A DNA stretch of 64,000 nt from Monarcha castaneiventris obscurior (Eukaryota; Chordata; Aves; Passeriformes; Monarchidae), in NCBI GenBank assembly GCA_026261815.1, contig JAMPIT010000434.1:18473001-18537000 (forward strand), in the 5' to 3' direction. Below the pieces are notes generated by a model. That model searched no databases, had not been told where the DNA came from, and saw nothing but the letters and a program-made list of their open reading frames with translations. A program made the position numbers and the translations under genes. Positions 1 through 10,780 of this stretch are shown here, piece by piece (position 1 is the first letter of the stretch; the number at the start of each line of letters is the position of its first letter).

Positions 1-3000
1 AGGTGAGGAACCATCGCTGTCCCCGCGGCGAGGTATGGGGCAGGGATGTGGGGTGGTTCGAGGCCACGGTGGTGGCCATCTGGGGGCCAAGAGGAGTGTG
101 TCCTGCCCGGCTTGGTACTCACAGAGAAGCTGTGCTTAGTTCACCTCCAAAACACGCTGACTTCCAATGGAAAACAGGTGGAGATGGGATGCCTGTGTGC
201 TTTAGAATCACTTAGTTTGGAAAAGACCTCGAAGGTCATTGGTTCCGGCCATTAACCCTGCATCCCCGTGTTCCCTACTTCAGGAGATTTCAGCTCAGCT
301 AGCAGCATGAGTACCCTGATAGGCAGCATTCAGCTAAAGATTTCTGCTTTTCCCTGTGTTTGGAAAGGAAGGAAGGGCAAACTTGGCTGGCTTTTATCAT
401 CATCGTTGTGTATCGGTCCTAGATAACACACAGCCCCTTAGGCAACCTATGAAGAGGTCGACTTGTCCAGGCTCTTTACTCCTAACATCTTGGGATCTCT
501 AAGCCCTGCTATGTTTTTAAAAATAAAGTGCTGAAATGGGGGCCAAGTTGTGGCGTGCCCAATCAAAGGCTGTGAGCCCTGTGCTGTGGTCTGAAGCTCA
601 GTCAGCAGCTGGGAAGCAAGAGAAAGACTTGGGGAAGACTGTGTTAGGCAGGTTGGAGTTCATTGGAGGGAGGGAAGGAGCCCTTTTGAGGGTGACAAGC
701 AGTGCCAGCTGCCTCTAAAGCACCCAGTGTAGCTGTCAAAGCAAAGTGAAAACCTCCTTGCTTTGTCCTTGAGCTGTTTGTTGTCCCTAACTTGAGGAGA
801 GTTGTCACTGACTGATTCTTCTCCCTGGACGCTCTGTAGCTGATGCTGTCAGAGTGGCTGGTGGATGTCCCCTCAGATCTGGAGCAGGAGTGGCTCGTGG
901 TGGTGTGTCCTGTTGGGAAAAGGGCTCTGGTCGTGGCCTCCAGGGTAAGTGCTAAAGGACCTCTACCTGTTCTCAGCCAACATAAAACTGGCTTGACTGC
1001 CTTTTTTCTCTCCTTTTTTCCTCACAGGGCACAACAGCAGCTTATACCAAGAGTGGCTTCTGTGTCAACAGGTTCCCGTCCCTGCTGCCGGGGGGAAACC
1101 GGCACAACTCAACTAGTGACAAAGGTGTGAGCAGGCATTTGGGGTAGAGAGAGGGGAGCTGCCTGCTTCTCCCTGGGAGTGTGTGTGCTGCAGGCCCAGT
1201 GCTGTTCCTCCAGCTCCGCTAAGTCCCACAGCTATGCCCCTTTTTTGTGCTGGGGGTGGTCAGCTTCAGGCCTGTTTCTGTATCTCTGGAGATAACTAGA
1301 TGGGAGCAATATCAAATGCCTTTATGCTAGACAAGCACATAGAATCCCTGAATGGTTTGGGTTGGAAGAGATCTTAAAGCTCATCTTGTTCCACTGTTAG
1401 GGAACCTTCCCCTAAACCAGGTTGCTCCAAGCAACCTGGCCTTGGACACCTCCAGGCAGGGATGGGGCAGCCACAGCTTCTCTGGGCATCCTGTGCCAGG
1501 GCCTCAGCACCCTCACAGGAAAGAGTTCCTAACATATAATCTCAAACTGCCCTTTTCCAGTTTAAAACCATTGCCCCTTGTCCTGCCACACCTTTTAATA
1601 AGCTGTCTGTTTGAATGACACTCTTAAACCCAAACATCCTCTCTGTCCTGTAACAGAGACCTCTGTATGGTGTCATCTTCCTTAATACTTCTTGGAATTA
1701 ATTTTTTTTGCCCTGAAGAAAGAGGCTTATTGTCTGGCAGATGCCATTTTCTGAAACATGGCCTTGCTTGCTGTGCCTCGGACTGGTCCCTTTGCAGCCT
1801 CGTGGGGTTCCTCAAGCTCAAGGCTTTTTGTGGTTGCAGTACCAGTTGGCAGAAGGGGATTCCTCTGCACCTCGCAGTCTCACATCAGGGCAGGGTTGAT
1901 GTCAGAGAGCTGTGACCTGGCATTTACCAGCTAGGTTGGGCAGTGTTTGGAGCAGGTGTGGACCTCCCTGTGTTTGTGTGTGCAGTGTACAGCATCCTGG
2001 ACTGCATCTACAATGAGGCCAAGCAGACCTACTACATCCTGGACGTGATGTGCTGGAGAGGACACCCTGTTTACGACTGCCAGGTACCGAGTCCCTGCCC
2101 TCCCTGTTGTTCCCTGAGCTGCTTTGCTCCAGCACTGCATGTGCCCCACTCTGCAAAAGGTGGATATTTCTAAGTACAGCTTTAGGGCTGCTGGATAACT
2201 GTGTGTGTGTTCCAGGGGGGAGTAGTGGGGTTTGGGGTGCTGGTGCTGCGGGTGAAGTCGAGTTTGTAAATCTCTCAGTGAGTGCAGCAGAACAAAGACA
2301 CTCGGCAGACGCTGTCAGGTGATGTGTGGTGAATGGTCACTAACTCTGCCTCCTTTCATAGACTGACTTCAGATTCTTCTGGCTCTCCTCAAAAATCCAA
2401 GAGGAGGAAGGGCTTGGAGAGAAAAGCAGAATTAATCCGGTAAGTCCTTTTGTACTGAGGAGGAGGCTGGGGGGGTAAGCTCTCCTGTTCAGCAGGCTTC
2501 AGCAGTTTCTTTCACAAGCGGAAGCTTTTTTCCTTTTTTTTCTTCCCCTCACAGATCAGGCTTCAAAGTGTACATCTGATAAAATGGGATGCTGTGGTCA
2601 GGATGTAAATAGAACCATTGCATATTGTAAATTAGTTCAGTGGGGTTTTTTTCCCCCCATCCAAAGTGCTGAGGGAGATCACACTGCAGGGTATCAGCTA
2701 ACTTCCATGCTGTTTTTAGCTTTCCCTTGTAATGGAATGGAAAACCAGTGTGGTTTCTTCAGGAGCAGTGTTGGTTGGCAGCCTGACTACAATGGGGTTT
2801 ATTCTTGCAGTCTTGTGGGTTTGTAAAGCTTTAAGCCTTCCCTCTGTTTAAACTGTTCATTTAAATTGTCGGGCTGAATGCTGGATTGCCACCCAGCGTT
2901 CCTGCTGAGCCAGGATAAAAACTCTTCCTTTGAAGACTTACACATGGGGGTCAGACCTAGAGCCCACAGCAGCTAGGAATGTGATTTTTGGGAACAGACA

Positions 3001-6000
3001 TGAGAGATTTGTCTGCTCAGACATGGCCAAGCAGAGCAGCTCCTGTGAGCTGAGCATCTCAGTGATAAATGGCTGACTGCAGTGAGGGTGTCTGTGTTCA
3101 GAGAACATCCTGTCCTGACTCCAACGGGAATATTCAGAAGATAACTACCTAATGAAGTGGGGGGGGGAGTTGTTTCAGCTTTCATTTCCTGGGTGGAAAG
3201 ATTGGCTTGGCTGAGGCAGCAGCCTGGAGCAGACGTCTGTCTGCTTTGCATCCTGCCCGGAGGTCATCATTTTCTATTTTGGTTAGAAGAGCATCTCTGG
3301 GTCAGGTCTCCTGAAAAGTCCTTCCTGCAGTCTTAGGTGCTTGGGGAAAAAAGGTATCAGGAGTGTGTGGGAGCTGTTCCTCACCCTTCTCTCTTATGTC
3401 AAATCCTGCACTGGAGGAATCCATCCTTCTTAGCTGCCTACACACCTGTGCTGGGTTCAGCAGCTTGTTCTCCTGTAGACCACGAGGCTGCCTCTTCTAA
3501 CCCTCTCTTACTCTTTCAGTACAAATTCGTGGGCCTGCAGAACTTCCCCTGCTCCTCGGACAGCCTGTGTGAGCTGCTGGCTACGGACTTTCCCTTTGAG
3601 GTGAGAGCACACAGGTGGGGGCCTGGACCCCAGCCTTGGCAACAGCTCTGCCACGCCTCTGCCAGTGCTGGGAGAGAGGTGCATCCCCTCTCCTTGGGAA
3701 TTTGCTCTCCTGAGGCTGTAGGGAGCTTGCCAAGTTGCTGTTTCCTGCGTGTGGGATGGATGCCTTTATGCCCATGGTTGATCTGTTGCCTTGTCACCAG
3801 GTACAGCCCCGTTCAACCACACAAATGAGCAAGAGTTAAACCACGGCACTCCCTGTGTTTGTGCTGCCCTTGCTGCAGTTGGCTGTGTCTGAAAGTGCCT
3901 TTTGGGATGAGAGGACACTCAGGCTGCCTCCAGAAGCAGCACAACTCAGGCTCACAGAGCAGTGTGATGCACAGCTGACCACCTTAGGGCCAAAACTGGT
4001 ACTGACCACTGCCCTGGGTGGGCTCGTGTGTGTTTCCTTGGTGTCAGTGCTTCTGACAAGGCACCTGGCTGTTTTGTGGGGAGGAAGGAAAAGGGTGGTG
4101 GTAAGATCCCAATGGTTTCTGGGGGGTTTGGGTGTTCATGATGGGTGCCTGAGGTGTCCTGGAGCTGGGGGCAGTTGGCTGTGACAGAAAGGACTGAACA
4201 GGACACCTGTGTTTGCTCCATCAGGTTTAAAAGTAGAATCATAGACTCATACAATATTCTGAGTGGAAAGGGACCTGCTAGTAGCATCAAAGTCCAGCTC
4301 CTGGCCCTGCACAGGACAGCTCCAAGAATCCCACCCTGGGCCTGAGAGTGTTGTCCAAAGGCTCCCTGAGCTCTGGCAAGCTTGGGGCTATGACCACTGC
4401 TTGGGGGAGCCTGTTCCAGTGCCTGGCCACCCTCTGGGGGAAGAACCTTTTCCTAATATCCACTCTAAACCTCCCCTGCCACAGCTGTTGTGCTGGCCTT
4501 TGGGGAAGGGCAGGACAGGCAAATCCATGTGCCACCCAGCTCAGTTCCGTGTGGTTGTGAGCAGTGAGTTGCAGCCCCTCATGGAATCAGCTCGGGCTGC
4601 TTTTGCCTGCCCTGGCTGACTTGTCACTGCAAGGGAAGAGGATGGAGGAGGCAGTGGCATTCAGACCCAGTGACAGTGACAACATCTGTGAGCCAGAAGC
4701 TCCTCCAGTGGCTGCAGCTGTTGCTGGGAGTGCCCAGTCTCAGCCCTACATCAGGACCTGCCTCCACAGAGATTTCTGGTCCCACGAAGCCAAAAGCCAC
4801 GTTGCTGTGACAGTGTCTCTCGTGCTCCCCCATCCCGAGTTACCCATTAACATAGGTGTAGGTTTAAGTTAAGGGTACTAACTCGGCTGTGAGGGCTGAC
4901 TTTGCCTTCTGCTCGTAAAAGCCAGGACAGTCATCAGAGCAAGTTGGAAAGTCCCAACCCCTCCTCGCTGGTCTTGCCAGACCCTCTCTGAACATGGGTT
5001 GAAGAGGCTTCCCAGCTTTTTTGCAGCTGGCTTGCTCAATAATAAGTGCTCCAAGTGCCTCCGTAGAAACAGTCATTCCTGGCTTTCCTGAGTAAAGTCT
5101 TCATTCCTTCCTGAGGCATCTGCTCCCATGAGGAAAGGCTGAGGAGTGTTTGCCCGCTGCAGTCAGAGCAGCAAACTTCTGGGCTACAAAGGAGGCCGTT
5201 GCGAAACTCTGGAGCGGGAGATGGAGCTGAACAGACTCCAGCTGTGTAAGCCAGCTGTGATTTGCCCCCCAGGCCCTCTGCTATATCAGGGTGTGACCCC
5301 AAGAAGCAAAACGTAAGTTGGCTCAAAGGAGCCCAAACGCCACGGGAACCGTGGTGCTTTTTCCAGGAAGAAGAGAGCCGTGGGTCTCTGTGATGTGCCA
5401 CAAGAGGGAGCCCAAAAATCCCCGAAAACACCTTCTACCACAGGCACAGGACAGAATAAACTTTGCAGGAGGCAAAATACATCCTGACTATAGATGGAAG
5501 GGTAACAAAGGTGGTCATAGGTCTGGGCCCAGCATCTTGTGATCCTGGCAGGGATCTCGTGCATGTGGTGGCCACAGAGGGGGTCAGTGCTTTCAGATCT
5601 GGGACTTCAGAGTTAATCTGTAACCTCAGAGCTAGGGCCTGATCCGCTCTATTCAGTGGAGTCTTACTCCCCAGAATTCAGTAGACTTTGGATCAGTTGA
5701 CTGGCTCTGAATTTCAAGTGGGTTTTGGAGTGGATCTTAGGAGCTACTGTCCTTCTCAGAGATCTGAGTAAAACCATGCTTTCCATGAAGGCAGGGGAGC
5801 CAAAGCCTCTTGAGAAACCTCGATGGGAAGGAATGGGAGGACTGTTAAGCACCTAAAATCTGGAAAGCATGGCTGTGGAATGTTAAATCCTGCCAGGCCA
5901 GTCTCTCCTCAGGTTCGGTCCTTTAGGGACAGCATCAGTCCTTGTTCTGATGTGGCCACTGCCACTGTGGTGACTCAGGGTAGGGACCGAGCCAACAAAT

Positions 6001-7673
6001 GAAATAAACGGGAAGGAATATAGGAGTCACTTCAATCAGGGAACAGAGAACATGACCTAACTTCACCAGGCTGAACTCCTTTGAATTCTCTAGCTTGGGG
6101 TAGGTATTTGGAGTGGTCTGGAAGGCCTTTCCAGGCTCTGATCTTTACCGAAACATTCCTGTGGGTGCTGGAGAATCCCCGTTGCTCATCAAGTGCCACG
6201 CACCCACAGGAATGGGCTGGATGTACTGGAGTGCTGCAGAATCTGGTTCTTCCCAGGAGGCAGAGTGAGGGAAAAGCTTTTAACTTTACATATCCAGAGG
6301 GGTTGCACAAGCTCATCATGATGTTTACTGTTCTGGTTTTATGTTTTCCTAGCACAGAAATCCCCCTTTTTCTGGGATTATTTTGCAAGATGTTAACAGT
6401 GACTGAAAATTATGGACAGAATAGTGCCAGAAGCTTTACCCTGTCTGCCAGGGGTTAGCATCCGTGGAGCAGAAGTGGATATATGCTGCTTGGTGCTCAG
6501 CCAGCGTGTCTGTCCTGGGGGCTGTAGGATCAGGGAGGGGCCTGGGAGCAGTTCATCCCGAGGTGGGCTCTTGTTCTGCTCTCTTCTGCCCACTCAGCCA
6601 CTCTTCTTTGTAGCCAAATGGCCTTTTAAGAGCTTGTGAAGCTGAGCTAAGAGGAGCACCACCTCCAGCATTAGTCAGCCTGACAGCAGGATCCAACCTC
6701 GCAGAGCACACCCCTGGGAAGCGTGGGAAGAGGAGGGGATGAGAACCCCTGAGCACAGTGGGGAAGTGGGGAAAACGTCAGCCAGCTTCAGCACTGCGGA
6801 GTGTGGAAATAGTAGCACAAGAGTTAGGGCCTAAACCTTTAAAGTCCTGAGTGCCCTTAACTGTCATTGATTGCTGGGAGAAGTTCTCTCCTGGGAAACA
6901 TTAAGAATTTTTTTGGCGTAAGCCAGCTGAAAGAGCTGTTAGGAACCAGGGCTCCTTGGCGTCACACACTCGGACTAATTACTTTCCAAATGTATTATTT
7001 AAAATAACCCTAATCCAGTAAAGTGGGCTGCCTTATTCAGAAACCCGCTGGCTTTTCTGCAGAATGGGATGAAAGCATCCAGAGGACGCTGCTCTGTGCT
7101 GACACTGGGCTGGACTTGTTTGCCTTTGACAATTTAAAGCCATCTGGGAGTCGCTGATCTTTCAGGGCAGGAGCTCTGCAGGTTTCTTCTTTCCCTTCTG
7201 CTATTTATTGCACTGCTTGAGGAAAAATGATCCAGCTGGTGGTTTTGGCCTGCAAACAGAGAGCAGAGCCGTTGTCTGGTGCCTGCTCATTCACCTGCAG
7301 GAGCCTCAGCTCTGCCCTTTCATTCATTTTCTCCTGCCCGCAGGTGGACGGGCTGCTCTTCTACCACAAGCAAACCCACTACACCCCCGGCAGCACCCCG
7401 CTGGTGGGCTGGCTCCGGCCCTACATGGTCCCCGAAATCCTGGGGCTCACCGTGCCCCCCACCCTGCTCACGGCCAAACCAGACTACGCCGGGCGGCAGC
7501 TCCAGCAGATCATCGAGAGCAAGAGGAGTAAAAAGCTGGCAGCAGAGAAGGGCCACCCGAGCGGCGAGGCGGCCACGAGGAACGGACACTACGAGCTGGA
7601 ACACTTGTCCACCCCTCAGCCAGAAACGTCTCCAGAGGGCCGGGATGGAGCAGCGAGCCAGATGGAGAGTTAA
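1..7673 (+). CDS. SNUPN: Snurportin-1, 3' part (six coding exons)
   Basis: Snurportin-1 binds the trimethylguanosine cap of spliceosomal snRNPs and hands them to importin-beta for nuclear import. Coding exons seen: 840-944, 1028-1124, 1986-2083, 2362-2439, 3520-3600 and 7344-7673 (stop TAA 7671-7673). Bases 1-2 (AG before GTGAGG) are probably the end of the preceding exon. All introns are GT-AG and all phases agree, giving 262 codons. These match human snurportin from about Leu102 to the end, so the N-terminal importin-beta-binding domain lies outside the window. The cap-binding domain is present: [13 protein letters not shown], the TKSG lysine, [13 protein letters not shown] and [11 protein letters not shown]. 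These carry the equivalents of human Trp107, Lys144 and Trp276, which contact the cap. The C-terminal tail keeps the family ending [12 protein letters not shown]. Identification is secure; the 3' UTR follows directly. Confidence 0.96.
203..264 (-). repeat. CR1 LINE fragment
   Basis: A short, diverged stretch resembling the end of a CR1 element read backwards: AGAATCACTTAGTTTGG, a purine-rich GACCTC block, then CCATTAACCCTGC. It lies in a SNUPN intron. Confidence 0.6.
1337..1590 (-). repeat. CR1 LINE 3' fragment
   Basis: Reverse-oriented CR1 3' end in the SNUPN intron after the exon ending at 1124. Recognisable blocks in order are GGTTTGGGTTGGAAGAGATC, CCAGGTTGCTCCAAGC, GGGATGGGGCAGCCACAGC, and the CCCCTTGTCCTGCC block. 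Boundaries are approximate. Confidence 0.85.
4234..4485 (-). repeat. CR1 LINE 3' fragment (older subfamily)
   Basis: Starts with the CR1 terminal signature AGAATCATAGACTCAT read backwards. It continues with the subfamily-specific AAGTCCAGCTCCTGGCCCTG and GCCTGTTCCAGTGCCTGGCC blocks and ends near CTCCCCTGCCACAGC. Confidence 0.85.
5635..5697. repeat. Possible ancient amniote inverted-repeat element
   Basis: An imperfect palindrome: GGGCCTGATCC on the left and TTTGGATCAG on the right, with CAGTGGAGTCTTACTCC between. The arrangement resembles the widespread sauropsid elements that begin GGCCTGATCC and end GGATCAG. Family assignment is from memory and weak. Confidence 0.35.
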
Positions 7674-8400
7674 ACTGCTGGGACAGGCCAGCTGGGCAGG
7701 GAGCAGGGAGAAGGCTCCCTGCTTCTCACTGTGCCTCATGCTCCTGAGATGGGGCAGAGTAATAATGATAGGATGGCTTTGTTTAAAAGGGCATGACAGT
7801 GGAATATCTTGCCTCAAGTGCTGCTGGATTTTTTTTATTTGTTGTTATTACATACTTTTTGCCAGGACTTCTGTGAGGCCTCAACAGGATTGTCTGGTTC
7901 TTCGCTATAGCAGCCATGTGTTGGGAAATGATCTGTCCCCATAGTGCAGGGATACAGTTCAGCTCCTGACCCTGCTTCTGTTAGAGTCTTGGCAAAACTC
8001 CAGCATAGGAACAGTGCTTGGACCTCTGAGGTGCAGCTGCTGCTTGTGACCCTTGCAGCAGCCCCACCTTCCCAGCCCTGGAAATCGGGGCTTCTCAGCC
8101 TTTGATCCAGCTGTTTTCTGAGGCCTTTTCGATGAAAGTTGTTACTAACAAAAAGTTTGCAGTGAGCTGCTGTAAATCCAAAGGCTGGACTTTCCACACC
8201 CACACATTTTTGGGAGAATCTAAATTTCCTTGCGTTGCAGCAGGACCTGCCTCGGAACAGGGCTTTGTGCGGCGCAAGCGCAGCAGAAGCCTCTCTCTCC
8301 TCGAGGCTTTTCTCAGTGGGGGGAGGAAGGAATGGTTTCACTCTGAAAAACGCTACCATTGATCGTGCCAAATAAAAGGTTTCTCAGAAAGACAAATTCT
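7674..8400 (+). other. SNUPN: SNUPN 3' UTR with polyadenylation signal
   Basis: Sequence after the SNUPN stop codon. A canonical AATAAA lies at 8371-8376, followed within about 30 bases by GT/T-rich sequence suitable for a downstream element. The UTR is about 720 bases. The exact cleavage site is inferred, not seen. Confidence 0.7.
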
Positions 8401-10060
8401 TGAGCGTCTTCCTGCTACCTAAGGGTGGATGCGTGCTGTGCCTCCCAAATAGGGATTGAAAAATTGGTTCCAGTGCTGACTGGAGCAGAGGAAACGCTTG
8501 TGTGGGTTTAATTCTCTGCACATTAAGGTACTTCAGTCTCTTGTCCTGTCTTTCTCATCCCAGCCCAATCCCACTTTTTAAGCACTGGCTGCTCCCCCTC
8601 CCTGGTTTTAGGGGGATAAAATGATTGTTCTCACTGTCCCCAGGTTGATTTCCAGAGGGGGATGAAAAGGAGGAGGGAGATCAGGCTCAAGGCAGCGTTG
8701 GGGACTCTCCTGCCAGCTCTCTATGGAAATGCCCCTGGAGGCGATACTGAGAGTGGGGATGGCCACCTGCAGATAGCGGGTGCACTTGTATCCTGCCCTT
8801 GCACCCCCTGTTTTTCCCAGAAGAAGGCTGGTTTCTGTGCCAGGCGTGTGGGCTGTGTGCGACCATCTGGCTGTGCAGCCGCTATTGATGATAGCAGCGG
8901 GCAGCAGGAACTGGCCTGGCTGTGGGAGGGGGCTGCCCTCCACTCCCCCTCCCTGCCAGGGAAGTGGCCCCCTGGCCCCGCAGTGTTCGGAGCTGTCTCT
9001 TTCAAAAAGCTGCTTCATTTACTGTTTTAACATGGGAAGCGGCTAGCCCGGGGAAAGGGGATGAGCACCTGGACTGCCATAACCTCCCCGTCCCTCAAAG
9101 GCTCCCACCTTCAGCCTCCTTGGTTGGCAGACAGCTGCAGGGAGAGCGCAGAGCAGGAGACCGCATCCAGCCTCCTGTCAGCACAGTTTTCCTTCCATCA
9201 GGCAATTAAACCCGGAGGTGGGCATCTGGATGGAAGATTTGTGCATCCCTGAGGGCAGAGAAAGCTGCAGCTCAGGTTACTGCCCTCCAGCAGCCTTCCA
9301 AGGTCCTCCAGCCGAAGGAAGGACAGGAAATACAGCCGAAGAGGGGTTGGGTGCTCTGATAGAGGAGAGCAAGAGGGAAGCGACGGCAGCTTCCCGCCGG
9401 CTCCAGATGATGCCTCATAGTTTCCCTTTTAAAAGCATGAGCTGGGCTGGAGAAATAAATATTTGCGTTACAATTCCTGTTTGGAACGAAAGGCTGTGTT
9501 TGGAGAGAGGGTGTCAAACGGAAGTCGCAGGGGCCAGCGCAGTTTGATGCCGTGACTGTTCTGTTTGCTGGGTGTGATCCCACTCCCAGCTGGAGCAGGC
9601 AGCCGCTCCGCTGGAGGGGTCACCCCACCGGGGGCTGAAATTTGGCCTGGGGCAGGAGAGCTGAGCGGGCAGCTCGACCTGGAGACCTGGCCTGGGGCGC
9701 TGGGGGACAGAGCCAGCCTGGAGCCCTCATCTAGCCGGGGCTCAGCCCCTTCCCTTTGCCCTACTTCCATTTTCTCCCAGTTAGGTGCACAGGCTCCGGC
9801 TCCCGGCACGCTGCCAGCACAGTGCTCCTCGGCTGAACAAAATGTCCCCTTGTCCCAGGGCCTGGCTTTTTGGAGCGACCGCTGCTGTGCTTCCCGGGAT
9901 CCCCGCTCCTTCCCGGAGGAGCTTCGGGACTCTCCATCCAGGCGCTGACACCTGCGCTCAGCTGGGAAATGCAATTTAGGGATCGTAGAGGCGGGAGTGG
10001 AAAGAGACGCCTGGAAATCCCGGACTCCTGCTCGTGGGGGGAAGGCTGCGAGGCTGGAAT
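8400..10060. other. Intergenic region SNUPN-PTPN9
   Basis: No convincing exon, RNA gene or known repeat was found. GC content rises towards the PTPN9 CpG island. The several open frames on both strands lack family similarity and splice-consistent continuation. Confidence 0.6.
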
Positions 10061-10165
10061 ACCGGCAAGGGAGAATGCTGTGCCGGGAATTTTATCCAGT
10101 AACAGCAAGGGAGGATGCTGCTGCCGGGAATTTTATCCAGCACCAGCAAAGGGAGGAGGATGCTG
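10061..10165. repeat. Short tandem repeat upstream of PTPN9
   Basis: A unit of about 45 bases is present twice and partly a third time. Each full copy carries GCCGGGAATTTTATCCAG followed by an AACAGCAAGG/ACCAGCAAAGG block and GGATGCTG. Copies differ at a few positions. It borders the PTPN9 CpG island. Confidence 0.75.
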
Positions 10166-10179
10166 CCACCATTTTAGCG

Positions 10180-10780
10180 GCGGTGCTCCCGCCCGCCGCG
10201 GCCGGAACCGGAGCTGGGGGAGCCGGCGCGGAGCGGGGGGGTTGGACCGGGCCCCTGCGGCCCCATCCCGGCTGCTGCCCCCCGCTCGCCCCCCCCGGCA
10301 GGGAGCGCTTCCTGTCCCCCGCCCGCCCTGCGGGTCGGCCGAGCGGCGGGGAGGGGACGGGGAGGAGGGACCGGGGGCTGCGGGCGCTTCCTGCCGCCGC
10401 CCCCGCCGGGGCAGAGCGGAGCGGGGCGGGAGCTCGGCTCGGCCCGGCCCAGCCGAGCGGCGCTCTCGGGCCGAGCCAAACTTCCCGGGGGGCTCGGACA
10501 CACACACACACACACGCACGCACATATATAGATATTTCATTTTTGTAATTTTTTTTTTTTCATTTTATTTTAATTTTCTCGGCACTTTCGGCGGGGCCCC
10601 CGGGGCGGAGCCGCCCTCGCCGCCGGGAGGGGCCGGTGCCCGCAGCGCCGGGGATGGGCTCCGCCGGGGCGCCCTCCGCCTAGACCGGCCCGGCTCGGCT
10701 CGGCCCGGCCCGGCCCGGCGCGCAGCATGGCCGCGGAGCTCAGCGCCGAGGAGGAGCAGGTAGGTCCCGCCGGGCTCCCC
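10180..10780 (+). promoter_or_regulatory. PTPN9: PTPN9 CpG-island promoter and 5' UTR
   Basis: Very GC-rich, CpG-dense sequence spanning the PTPN9 start codon at 10727. GC-box-like GGGGCGG motifs recur. It is interrupted at about 10498-10580 by a CA repeat, a TATATA run and T/A-rich sequence. The transcription start cannot be fixed from sequence alone. Confidence 0.75.

Larger units (their letters stand above)
3601..7343 (+). other. SNUPN: SNUPN last intron
   Basis: A 3.7 kb GT-AG intron. It holds one CR1 fragment (4234-4485) and an ancient imperfect inverted repeat (5635-5697). I see no exon-like block or RNA gene in the rest; the open frames in it have no recognisable family. Confidence 0.75.

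Noticed and set aside
7279..7944. A 221-codon open frame overlapping the last SNUPN exon
   Set aside because: Out of frame with the exon that matches snurportin; a shadow.
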